Positions 56,455 through 64,000 of a stretch of DNA of 64,000 bases are shown here, in pieces. Location of the stretch: NCBI GenBank assembly GCA_009746045.1, contig RPFO01000015.1, positions 1,636,529 through 1,700,528 of the forward strand, written 5' to 3'. A program made the translations under genes and the position numbers. The notes beneath the pieces are model-generated. The model worked only from the letters and a program-made list of their open reading frames with translations. It was not told where the DNA came from and did no database searches. Position 1 is the first letter of the stretch. Each line of letters opens with the position of its first letter. This stretch comes from Mesostigma viride (Eukaryota > Streptophyta > Mesostigmatophyceae > Mesostigmatales > Mesostigmataceae).

Positions 56455-59400
56455 ATGTTGTCCCCTGTAAATAGTCAATCACCCCTAGTGGGACGAACAG
56501 TTGTACATAGTAATGGGGGTGTCCCTCTTGTGCAGCAGCAAGGGGTTGGGAATGATGAGGTGCTTCCACTCAATGATTGCAATAACGCTGCTGCAGCAGT
56601 GGAATTCCCTGTGCCTGTGGCAGGTGCAGGGTCTCCAGTTGTTGGGGTTGACTCTGGGAGTCAAGCCGCCAGACTGGAAGGACCTGCAGCTTCTGTGGGA
56701 ACCGGGGCTGGCTCTGGGAGCCGAGCTACCTTGGAGGAGGTCCCTGGAGCAAGAGAACAGCAGGTGGGTCGTGCTATCCCAAGCACACAGTCTTTGTCAC
56801 GTTCCTCTCTGTGCAGCCAGGCTGACAGGGGGTTGAGCTATGCTCAGGCTGGAAACACTCTACACCATATCTTTGGTCACTCTAAGCAGGCAGAGATGTT
56901 TGCTTGGAAGATTGGCAAGGAGCCTTTGCTAGAGGCCTGCAGTGCAGCTGCTCAGAATTGTGTCTGTCAGGAGAATGCTGTTCGCCTCCCACAGTCCCAT
57001 GCCAGAGAACCTGCTAGAGAGCGGGGGGATATCCAGGTGGACATCCAACACATCAGGGGCATGTATCTGTTGGTGGGGGTGGATAGGTTTAGCAGATATA
57101 GGTTGCTGACCATTCTTCCTGGAATGCAGGAGCATCAGCTGTTGATGGGTCTCCAGTCTTTGTTGCCAGGCTTTGGGGTGTACACCAAGGTGCAAGCTGA
57201 CTTGCAGTTTGACTGCTTGATCAAGCTGGCTGACCAGCTTCCTTGTAAGTTGGTAGTGGTCCCTAGGGAATGCCATGGGCAGCAGGGAGCTGTAGAGAGA
57301 TCTATACGTGAAGTAAAAACAGTGGTGCTAGCAGCTAGGAGTGTGCCTGTTGTGGCATCAGCTCTAGAGAAAGCAGCTTGGTGTAAGGGGATTGAGGAGC
57401 AGCTTAACCACAGGGTAACCTATTACTATGATGGTGTGGCAGTCTCTCCCCTGGCATTGCAGTTTGGTATGCTATCACAGGACGTGGTGGCAGCCTGCCT
57501 GAAGAAGGCAGACAGGGTGTTTTCCAGATTGAGGCGTAAGGACAAGGGTTGGAAAATGCTGAGGCCCCAGGTGGGACTGAGGGTCAGGATGTGGAAGGAA
57601 CCGTCATTACCAGGCAAGCGTGGCAAGTGGCAAGATGGGCAGGTAACCCATGTTGAGGAAGCTAACCATTCTTGTCTGGTGGCTTTGGAGAGTAATCCCA
57701 AGCACGTGTACAGGCTATCCTGGGCTCACGTCAAGGAGAGAAGGCCAACTGCAATCTGGCCTGAAGACGGCCCTGATCCTCCCTTGGAGGGAGATGAGCA
57801 GGATGAGAGCCAGGCAGCAGATGCTAACCCACCATGCTTGGATTATGGTCTGTCCTGGATGGATGAGGGTGAGCAGGAGTCTGCTGAGACGTCTGTCACA
57901 AGGCCAGAGGTGGCCAGGGCTGCACCACAGTCCAGGGGGCTGCTTATGGCGGACATCATTCGAGCTCTGCAGAACAGCAAGCGTGATCCCAAGGTATCTA
58001 AGCTCACGGGATGGGGGTCATGTGGGGCACCAGCACTAGAAGTGGATACCAACTCACAGGTGTCCATTCTAAGGGTAGAGGATGCTGCAGGCTTGCAGTG
58101 GTCATCCCCTAGCTGCCTAGCTGTGTCTGATTTCTCTGGGAATGTGTCCATGAAGATCTTGGGAGAAGTGAGTGTGCCTATCCTGGGGGTGCCCACCACG
58201 TTCAGTGTGGTTGAAGGGTATCAGGGGCCTGCCATTCTAGGTCAGAACTTCTTGTGCTTACCAGGGGTGAGGATATCCTCTGAGGAGCTAGCATTAGAAG
58301 GGCAGGGCCGCCTTCCCTTGCAGAGATATCGCTACTCCCAGGGTCTTAGTGTGGCTGTAAGGGCTGTGAGGGGTCTAGAGGCAGAGGGTCCTGATACAAA
58401 GGAGCCCATTGCTGGGGACCTGCTGATCCTCCCTACTACGTTTGACCCACGTGAGTTGGGTGTGCAGAGGTACCAGATCCCAGGAACGAGTCCTGTACCT
58501 TGGCGCAAGCTAGTGGAGATGATGCAAAGCCCCAAGATGGCTAAGGCATGGACTCTTGGCTTTGTTGCTTCTGGGCATGAGTGGATAGTTGCCAACTGTG
58601 CAGAGCCTGTGGATGTCCTCCCTGAGGATCACCAGCTGCTCAGATTGATGTTTGTCCTCAAGCTCAAGGAGGTAGATGGCGTGCAGGTGCCACATGTTAG
58701 ACCAGTTGTGACTGAGTACCATGGCACTGGACAGTTAGCAGATGAGGAGCTTTACACACCAGGGATGCTGCATGATACATGGAGGATTTTGTTGTGCATT
58801 TATTTGTCTTTTCTGCAGAAGGGGATACCCTATAGCTCTGTGTTGGTAGATTTCAAGAGGGCTTTTCTTAAGGGTGATCAGCAGGAAGCACAGGATACTT
58901 GGCGCACAATACCCCCTTTCTTTGTTAAGGTGCCTGCAGTGTGGAGGGCAGAGCTGAAGACGAGGTATTTGAGGATTCTCAAAGGCGTGGAAGGCCTTAG
59001 ATCGAGTCCCATCATCTGGAGGAAGAGCTTGGAGAAGTACCTCAGGTCTGTCTGTGGTCTCTCAGTCTCTCCAGTTGATCCTTGTCTGTTTCAGGGTAGC
59101 TATGAGGGGCTGCCAGCGTTTGCCTCCCTGCATGGTGATGATCTGCATCTCCTGGGCCATCCCACTTGGCAAGAGTTGACTCTGGCCAGGATCCAGAAAC
59201 GGTTTGAACTGGGTAAGATCCAGTACATGGTTGAGAATGAGCCCATGGTGTTTTGTGGAATGCAGGCGACCTTGGTCCATCAGCAGGGTACATGGTCCAT
59301 CCAGCTGGAGGGTGGTAAGGATTATCCTCAGCAGATCATAGATGCCTTGCAGGAGCCCATCACCCAGGCCAGATGTGCAACAATACGAGGTATGTTGGCA

Positions 59401-59688
59401 TGGCTGGCCAGCATTTGTGCTCCTGACCTGTTGGTACTGAGTCGGTTGACCGATTCCCAACTGGTTGAGGTGGGTGCTGAGAGAGTGGTAGAGGCTGTTC
59501 GCATGTCTCCCCCTCTCATGCTGGGTCCTTTGGATTTGTACAGGCCTTTTGACATGATGCTCTATGTGGACAGTTCTATGGATAGTAGGAAGGTCACAGA
59601 GGTCAGGGGCCGTGCAGCAGCATTAATATCCCTGGTGCAGGAACAGTCCTCTCTGGTCTGCTGGTACAGTCGGTTGCAAACAGGGTAA
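56455..59688 (+). CDS. K2 pol: integrase, protease-like region, RT, start of RNase H
   Basis: Same frame as gag after one TGA. Residues ~130-175: HHCC module (NTLHHIFGHSK ... NCVC). Integrase acids D196 (QVDIQHIRG), D249 (VQADLQFD) and E281 (GAVERSIREVK). Residues ~525-615: protease-like LEVDTNSQVSIL ... ILGEVSVPILG ... GYQGPAILGQNFL; the usual DTG/DSG reads DTN. RT from ~725: LVDFKRAFLKG, SSPIIWRKSLEKYL, FASLHGDDLHLL (HGDD). RNase H starts MMLYVDSSMDSRKVTEVRG. A weak VDSGS at residue ~65 is the only protease-like motif before integrase. The frame ends through a one-base loss near 59683. Confidence 0.88.
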   Translation: MLSPVNSQSPLVGRTVVHSNGGVPLVQQQGVGNDEVLPLNDCNNAAAAVEFPVPVAGAGSPVVGVDSGSQAARLEGPAASVGTGAGSGSRATLEEVPGAREQQVGRAIPSTQSLSRSSLCSQADRGLSYAQAGNTLHHIFGHSKQAEMFAWKIGKEPLLEACSAAAQNCVCQENAVRLPQSHAREPARERGDIQVDIQHIRGMYLLVGVDRFSRYRLLTILPGMQEHQLLMGLQSLLPGFGVYTKVQADLQFDCLIKLADQLPCKLVVVPRECHGQQGAVERSIREVKTVVLAARSVPVVASALEKAAWCKGIEEQLNHRVTYYYDGVAVSPLALQFGMLSQDVVAACLKKADRVFSRLRRKDKGWKMLRPQVGLRVRMWKEPSLPGKRGKWQDGQVTHVEEANHSCLVALESNPKHVYRLSWAHVKERRPTAIWPEDGPDPPLEGDEQDESQAADANPPCLDYGLSWMDEGEQESAETSVTRPEVARAAPQSRGLLMADIIRALQNSKRDPKVSKLTGWGSCGAPALEVDTNSQVSILRVEDAAGLQWSSPSCLAVSDFSGNVSMKILGEVSVPILGVPTTFSVVEGYQGPAILGQNFLCLPGVRISSEELALEGQGRLPLQRYRYSQGLSVAVRAVRGLEAEGPDTKEPIAGDLLILPTTFDPRELGVQRYQIPGTSPVPWRKLVEMMQSPKMAKAWTLGFVASGHEWIVANCAEPVDVLPEDHQLLRLMFVLKLKEVDGVQVPHVRPVVTEYHGTGQLADEELYTPGMLHDTWRILLCIYLSFLQKGIPYSSVLVDFKRAFLKGDQQEAQDTWRTIPPFFVKVPAVWRAELKTRYLRILKGVEGLRSSPIIWRKSLEKYLRSVCGLSVSPVDPCLFQGSYEGLPAFASLHGDDLHLLGHPTWQELTLARIQKRFELGKIQYMVENEPMVFCGMQATLVHQQGTWSIQLEGGKDYPQQIIDALQEPITQARCATIRGMLAWLASICAPDLLVLSRLTDSQLVEVGAERVVEAVRMSPPLMLGPLDLYRPFDMMLYVDSSMDSRKVTEVRGRAAALISLVQEQSSLVCWYSRLQTG

Positions 59689-60041
59689 CTCCCAGCAGTG
59701 ACATTGCTGAGTGCAGGGCAATCTGTGAAGGGCTTCATACTGCTCTTTACTTGAGGGAGCTATTTTACCAGCTATGTCAAGTGGCTTCCTGTCGGTTGCA
59801 GATGCACACACTGGTAAGAACTGACAGCATGGGCATGGTGCAGTTTGTGCACAGGCAGCTGGCCAGGAGCAGGGACCTTGATTATTTGTTGCTCAAGGAA
59901 ATGTCTTGCTTAGCTAACATTGAACATGTGGCTGGCGTGGACAACCCTGCAGATGCTCTCACCAAGCTGGAGGAGAAGGCTGAGCTGCAATACCCTTTGC
60001 TTCGTGGGCTCATGGCCTCCAAGGGGGGAGGGCCAGAGTAG
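59689..60041 (+). pseudogene. K2 RNase H remainder after frameshift
   Basis: SSDIAECRAICEGLHTALYL, RTDSMGMVQFVHRQLARSRD, DYLLLKEMSCLANIEHVAGV and DNPADALTKL match K1 without interruption, in a shifted frame relative to 59688. Contains the second and third acidic residues of RNase H. Ends TAG at 60039-60041. Confidence 0.85.
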
Positions 60042-60495
60042 ACCAAACAGCCTTGCTCTAGGTGGGAGGCATCCCAGTGGGCTGGGCAGCCACGTGGTGG
60101 CTGACAGCAGGTCCTTCAGAGTTCAGACACACTCTGCTGGACAGGGGTCAGGGTGGAGTCACTCCCCTGGCTGAGAATTTCGCCTGGCTCTGTCATGGAG
60201 CTGCAGAAGAGTCTTAAGGACTTTGTAATGGGCCTTGGGTCTTCATGGAATGGACCCTGCAAGGGCAGCCCAAGTGTTGGCTCTAACAGGTTGCTGTACA
60301 TTTGTATATATTCTCTGTAACCAACCTGTTGCATGCTAATAAAATCCCTGGTTGTGTGACCATGTTGGACGTGGTTGCCAGGGGCCTCACTATGGGTTAT
60401 ACTCCTTTATAATAAAACATAATCTTGTTATTGTCATGTCTTGTTGTTTGTGATGCTCAGTTCCAGGAGCTGATCCAAACCTGGAGGATATGGGG

Positions 60496-60512
60496 TGGGG
60501 TTCGATTCCCCA
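60496..60512 (+). promoter_or_regulatory. tRNA T-arm-like hairpin in K2 3' UTR
   Basis: TGGGG-TTCGATT-CCCCA. Same loop as in K1 with compensatory stem changes. Confidence 0.5.
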
Positions 60513-60648
60513 GCTGACCTCAGCCTGGCATGTATGAATCCTGAGTTTATCCCTCAGTGAGGACATGGGCTCCCCATGTGTTGGCTAACATTTGTCAGGG
60601 CTCTCTCAGTCTTTGGAAGGATTTAAAAGATAAAGGAGGCTCCGTGGC

Positions 60649-60670
60649 GGGCGCCATATGAACGGGCGCC
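60649..60670 (+). repeat. Paired GGGCGCC motif in K2 3' UTR
   Basis: GGGCGCC at 60649-60655 and 60664-60670; followed in both K1 and K2 by a related stretch (GATGACCAGGAACTCACAAT here, AATGACAGGCAAACTATTGT in K1). Confidence 0.55.
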
Positions 60671-60978
60671 TGTGATAACTGGATGACCAGGAACTCACAA
60701 TAGTACGTTCATGGACTCCTCTATCCAAACTCCTCTGACTAAGTGAAGACCTAACTTTAATCTACACCAGGTTCCCAAAGAAAGGGTTGGGATGTCATGT
60801 GGGTCAGAGGGCAACCTTTGAACCAATGAGCAGGCCTAGCTAATATTTGGAGGCACCTCAGGTTCCAAAAGAAAAGGCAGGTCTGGTCTCTGGGAGGGAT
60901 CAGATGTCTGAAGGCTTGTGGGGACAGTGGCTGATAGGTTCTCAGGCTGGTCCAAGCTCCAAAACAAGAAAGGGTTGG

Positions 60979-61632
60979 AGTTAGCATATTGGGGCACCAA
61001 TGTGCTAGATGGATGCAGGTTGAGGAGACCTTTCCAACGCCGTGTCAACCGCCTAGAACAGACAAGGGACTAGAAAGTTATCAAGTCCCGAAGTACTGCC
61101 GACCGGTGGGCGAGGGCGGGGCACACTCAGGGCATAGTGGACAGGACACGTGGCAGGCCGTGCCTGCACAGGCTTAGCCTGGACTCTCACGTGACTGGGA
61201 CACCGTGTACTGAGGGCTCAACGGTACTGTGGCTAGTAGAAGCCAGTAACCAGCCAGCAGGTCTGCAAGGATGTACGTCCTTGCAGGACTGTGGCAGGTC
61301 CTGTGCTGTCCTAGACACAGGATAGCCAGAGATTCCTGTATGATGCCTGCAACGAGGATGCAAGGCAGCGATACGAGGCTCTGGCAATGTAGCGTTGCCC
61401 AGCGTTGCTCATGACCGAGGAACAAGGATGGAACGAGGTTGCATATAGCTCGAGGCTCAACGAGGCAACAAGCGTCTTCACACACGAACCTTGGTCGTCA
61501 CGACGAGTGGCGAGCCTATCGAGGGTCGTAGGCCTGGTGTGAGGATAAAGGTTGCTAGCCAGCAGCCTAGGGTCATTCCAGCCGGCAAGGACCAGGAGCT
61601 CACAAGCTCTGCTGACGAGTTGCTGAGCAAAT
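60979..61632 (+). repeat. K2 3' LTR (654 bp)
   Basis: Same length as the 5' LTR with about eight base differences; follows a purine tract and precedes GCTTG. Confidence 0.88.
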
Positions 61633-61637
61633 GCTTG

Positions 61638-63669
61638 GCAGCCCGCGCGCCCGCGTTGCGCGGGTGGGCATCCCGCGCTGCAGGCGTTGGGCGCTTCTCA
61701 AAGGCGGGACCAGAAAACTTGGGGGCCTCCTTGGTGGCCTCCGTCGCCGTGCTGGTGCGGTGCGCGCCTTGAGACGCGGACAGTCCTTCTTGAGGTGTCC
61801 GACCTCGTGGCACATGAAACAGCGGGCCTTGGACGCGTCGATGGCGTGCAGTTGGATGGCCGGCTGCTCGTCGTCATTAGACTCCTCCCCTTCCGCAGGG
61901 ACGGGTTCCACCTCCGTGAAGTGGACGCGGTGAGGCGCCGGGGGCGGTATGAACCGCCTTGTGCTGGCTGAGCGCCGGCGCTTGATGACATCGGCCACCT
62001 GGAGGAGGTACTGCTGGACGGCATGGATGTCGAGGCGTTCCCAAGGGACCTCAGCGTAGTGTTTCGTAACCTCGTCCAAGAGGTCAGGGTGAATAGCCTC
62101 CAGAAACCGAATCTTGTACTCGGTCCACGTCAGGTCCCCGGTCAGCCGCGCCGCAAAGGAGTCAAAGGTGGTGAGGAACTCCGCCAAGTCAGTGTTGCCC
62201 TGACGTAGGCGTCCAAACTCAAACCGCTCGGTCAGTCGATAGCCGGGAGGGATGAGCTCGGGCCGGATGCGCGCCAGCAGTTTCTCCACTGTCTGCGGGT
62301 AATAATGACTGAGACGCCACACTCTCGACGTTAAGCATCCCTACCACTGATGGGTCCATACACGTACTTCACCACCACGTAGGGGATCAGAACCTTGGTG
62401 GCCAGCTGCCACTCATGGTGTTCACACCATACAGTGTACAACTGTTGCCACATACGAGCCCACTCGTCAATCTCACGGGGAGTCATGCCCGCATGGAGCT
62501 TGGGCACCGCCTTAAAATCTGGCATAGGCGGCGCCTTGACAGGGTCAGGTCGCAGGGGGCCACCCTTGCTGCAGTACGCGGGGCTAGAAAAGGTGAGGGG
62601 CTGGTGACACCGCGCCCGCATCTCCTGGTGCGAACCCCTTCCTGCAGTCTGGTCATGCCCACGTCGGGACACGAAGGTGTCCTCCTCACGCTCGGGATCG
62701 AAGTCGCCGGATACTTAGCGGGGCGCGTAGTCAGCGGACACCGGCTGTGACGCAAAGGGGGCCGACTCACGCCGAACTCGAACGGACGTGGGATGCTCAT
62801 AACCGGGGTCATCCAGGGGCAGCCGGCTGAAGTTAGCGTTGGTGGGCGCGCTCCTTGCTGGGAGGGAGGTGGGTATGTAAGGAAAGGGGCCCGGGGGAGC
62901 ATAGTCCTCCTCGGGATCGTACTGCACGTACGTGGGCCGACCCTGACGTCTGCGGTGGGGATCTGGACCAGCTCTCGTGCGCTCCAAAGGAGACCCGACG
63001 CGGATCCCTTCCAGGGCCCGGCCCCGGCCCGCCGCGGCCACGCCCTGCCCAAGGGTGAGTCAGGCTCGGGCGGCCACGCGCGTATGCCCCCAATTGAGAG
63101 GGCTGCACGAACTCAGGCGGCGGAGCGAACGGCGAGCTAGCTACCAGGCTATCAGCGACCTCTATATCTTCATCTTCCTCCGGCACAACTTCCACGGATG
63201 GTGGTCGCTGCGTGGGAGGTACCCTGTTCCATTCGCCCAGATGCTCAGTCGGTCGTGGCCGCGATTGCTGCTGGGGCTGTCGCTGTTGCTCCGACTGCTG
63301 CTGCTGCTGCGACTGCTGCTGCTGCTGCGACTGATGCTGTCTCTGCAGCGACTGCTGAGACTGATGCTGTCGCTGCGGCGACTGCTGAGGCTGATGCTGT
63401 CGCTGCGGCGACTGCTGAGGCTGATGCTGTCGCTGCGGCGACTGCTGTTGCTGACCAAACCCTAGGGCAGCCTGTTCTAGCTGCGTCTCAAGAGTCGTCT
63501 GCCGTTGTGCGGTAACCCTAGCGGCTGCCTCGGATCTCCGGGACCCACTGGAACTCCAACTAGACGTGCTAGCTATTTCCTGTTCTTCCCTGCTATTGTC
63601 CTCCGGGGACTGTGTCTCTCTACGGCCCTTTGGGGGCTGTGCATTACCACCACCTCGCTTCTTAGGCAT
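61638..63669 (-). pseudogene. G3 gag N-terminal and capsid part, several frameshifts
   Basis: ATG 63669 (MPKKRGGGNAQPPKG). A Gln-rich repeat region, then pieces in changing frames: YDPEEDYAPPGPFPY with DDPGYEHPTSVRVRRESAPF; VKAPPMPDFKAVPKLHAGMT with EWARMWQQLYTVWCEHHEWQ; VEKLLARIRPELIPPGYRLT, EFLTTFDSFAARLTGDLTWT, PDLLDEVTKHYAEVPWERLD, VADVIKRRRSASTRRF, knuckle CFMCHEVGHLKKDC; then SGPAFEKRPTPAARDAHPRN to GARAAK. Each piece aligns with G1 gag. At least three shifts (near 62950, 62335 and 61750) and others make it a pseudogene. Confidence 0.85.
63296..63452 (-). repeat. Minisatellite coding a 10-residue Gln/Pro repeat in G3 gag
   Basis: A 30-base unit (plus-strand CGACTGCTGAGGCTGATGCT core) is repeated about four times with decay, encoding SPQRQHQPQQ. 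CTG/CAG-rich flanks extend it into a poly-Gln tract. Confidence 0.8.
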
Positions 63670-63856
63670 TTTGGGCCCGAGTACCGTACCAGCACCAGTA
63701 CCTTACACAATACCTCCCCAACACAGGCAAGCAAGAGAGAGAAGAGGAAGCCACAACTACTGCTTCTAATAGTAATTATATATTATCTGCTAACTATTGT
63801 AGCTAAGCTAGTAGGTAGTATCACTATATACTGGTATCTAGTAGTGATAGTGGTGC
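63670..63856 (-). other. G3 gap between ORF0 and gag
   Basis: AT-rich, non-coding, similar in length and composition to the 125-base gap in G1 (38353-38477). Confidence 0.5.
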
Positions 63857-64000
63857 TTATGCTCTAGAGGATGGGCCCAGGTGAAGCTGCTCCAGTGCAC
63901 GCAACACATCCTGTGCTGGGATCTGGGTGACACTCCTATGCTGATGCAGCCTGTATTCTACCGGCTTTAGCGCTCGGTTTCTTTTTATGTCGATCTGGGA
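63857..64000 (-). CDS. G3 ORF0 C-terminal end, partial
   Basis: A frame open to the window edge ends at TAA 63857-63859 with RALKPVEYRLHQHRSVTQIP and DVLRALEQLHLGPSSRA. It occupies the place of G1 ORF0, just before gag, and like it ends in a short amphipathic stretch (EQLHL versus FNQLSI). The viroplasmin-like part, if present, lies beyond the window. Confidence 0.4.
   Translation of the reverse strand, partial: SQIDIKRNRALKPVEYRLHQHRSVTQIPAQDVLRALEQLHLGPSSRA

Larger units (their letters stand above)
60042..60978 (+). other. K2 3' UTR and polypurine tract
   Basis: Non-coding. Holds the T-arm-like hairpin (60496-60512), the paired GGGCGCC motif (60649-60670), an upstream AAAGAAAGGGTTGG copy (~60777) and the purine tract AACAAGAAAGGGTTGG that abuts the 3' LTR. 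Confidence 0.65.
53234..61632 (+). mobile_element. K2: complete copia-like element of unusual architecture, TSD GCTTG
   Basis: 654-bp LTRs (53234-53887, 60979-61632); GCTTG at 53229-53233 and 61633-61637, inside G3 gag (AAK/LRE). I count about eight LTR differences. Order: LTR, ORF-U, gag with CCHC, [TGA], integrase, protease-like region, RT, RNase H, 3' UTR with conserved hairpin, purine tract, LTR. LTR ends are AGTTAGC ... GCAAAT, not TG...CA. Frameshifts in ORF-U and in RNase H and an extra stop show it is no longer functional. Confidence 0.88.
43578..64000 (-). mobile_element. G3: decayed chromovirus, runs off the window
   Basis: Right to left: end of ORF0, gag (split by K2), protease-RT, RNase H, integrase (split by solo LTRs C4 and C3), chromodomain-like tail, then ORF3 (separated by L1 and cut by K1). 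Frameshifts occur in gag (several), at the RT-RNase H border (~50960), in the spacer (~50247) and in the integrase tail. Closest relative in the window is G1. LTRs lie outside the view. Confidence 0.88.

Overview
The window is eukaryotic nuclear DNA made almost entirely of nested LTR retrotransposons: chromodomain Ty3/gypsy (chromovirus) elements, Ty1/copia-like elements, gag-only derivatives, solo LTRs and a few inverted-repeat DNA elements. No operons, rRNA or complete tRNA genes are seen. Most primer-binding sites I could place read TGGTATCGGAGG or a close variant, which fits an initiator-tRNA-Met 3' end. A chromovirus-rich, GC-rich genome suggests an alga, plant or other protist; the species cannot be fixed from the sequence. 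Element names G, K, C and L are mine.

Layout. 1-4139 is single-copy-like DNA with one weak candidate 3' exon and a GTCACA-type tandem array. From 4140 to the right edge everything is transposon. The outermost element is chromovirus G3 (minus strand, 43578 to beyond 64000), decayed by frameshifts. K2, a complete copia-like element (53234-61632, TSD GCTTG), sits in G3 gag. Solo LTRs C3 and C4 sit in G3 integrase, and the gag-only element L1 (44261-47088, TSD CATAC) lies between G3 integrase and ORF3. A second copia-like element, K1 (40082-43577), lies in G3 ORF3. K1 is broken by chromovirus G1 (4756-40081, minus strand). G1 carries G2 in its gag (16303-31764, TSD ACTTG), C2 in its 5' gag (33031-38299, TSD TCCCT), and K3a, a 655-bp insert and an inverted-repeat DNA element in its pol. 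G2 carries C1 (17563-24395, TSD GCCTC), and C1 carries a tandem insert X in its 5' LTR. The deepest path is G3 > K1 > G1 > G2 > C1 > X.

How the genes work. G1, G2 and G3 follow the order gag, protease, RT, RNase H, integrase, chromodomain-like tail. G1 and G3 carry more: an ORF before gag (in G1 a viroplasmin / RNase H1 N-terminal-like domain) and a conserved Cys-containing ORF after integrase. With the nested inserts set aside, G1 pol reads through every junction in frame. The K elements are copia-like but odd: the protease-like region lies between integrase and RT, the RT catalytic box reads HGDD, LTRs begin AGTT instead of TG, and K2 has an unknown ORF directly after its 5' LTR. C and L elements encode gag (C also protease) but no RT or integrase, so they would depend on other elements. 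C1, C2, L1 and G2 have almost identical LTR pairs and are recent; G3 is old.
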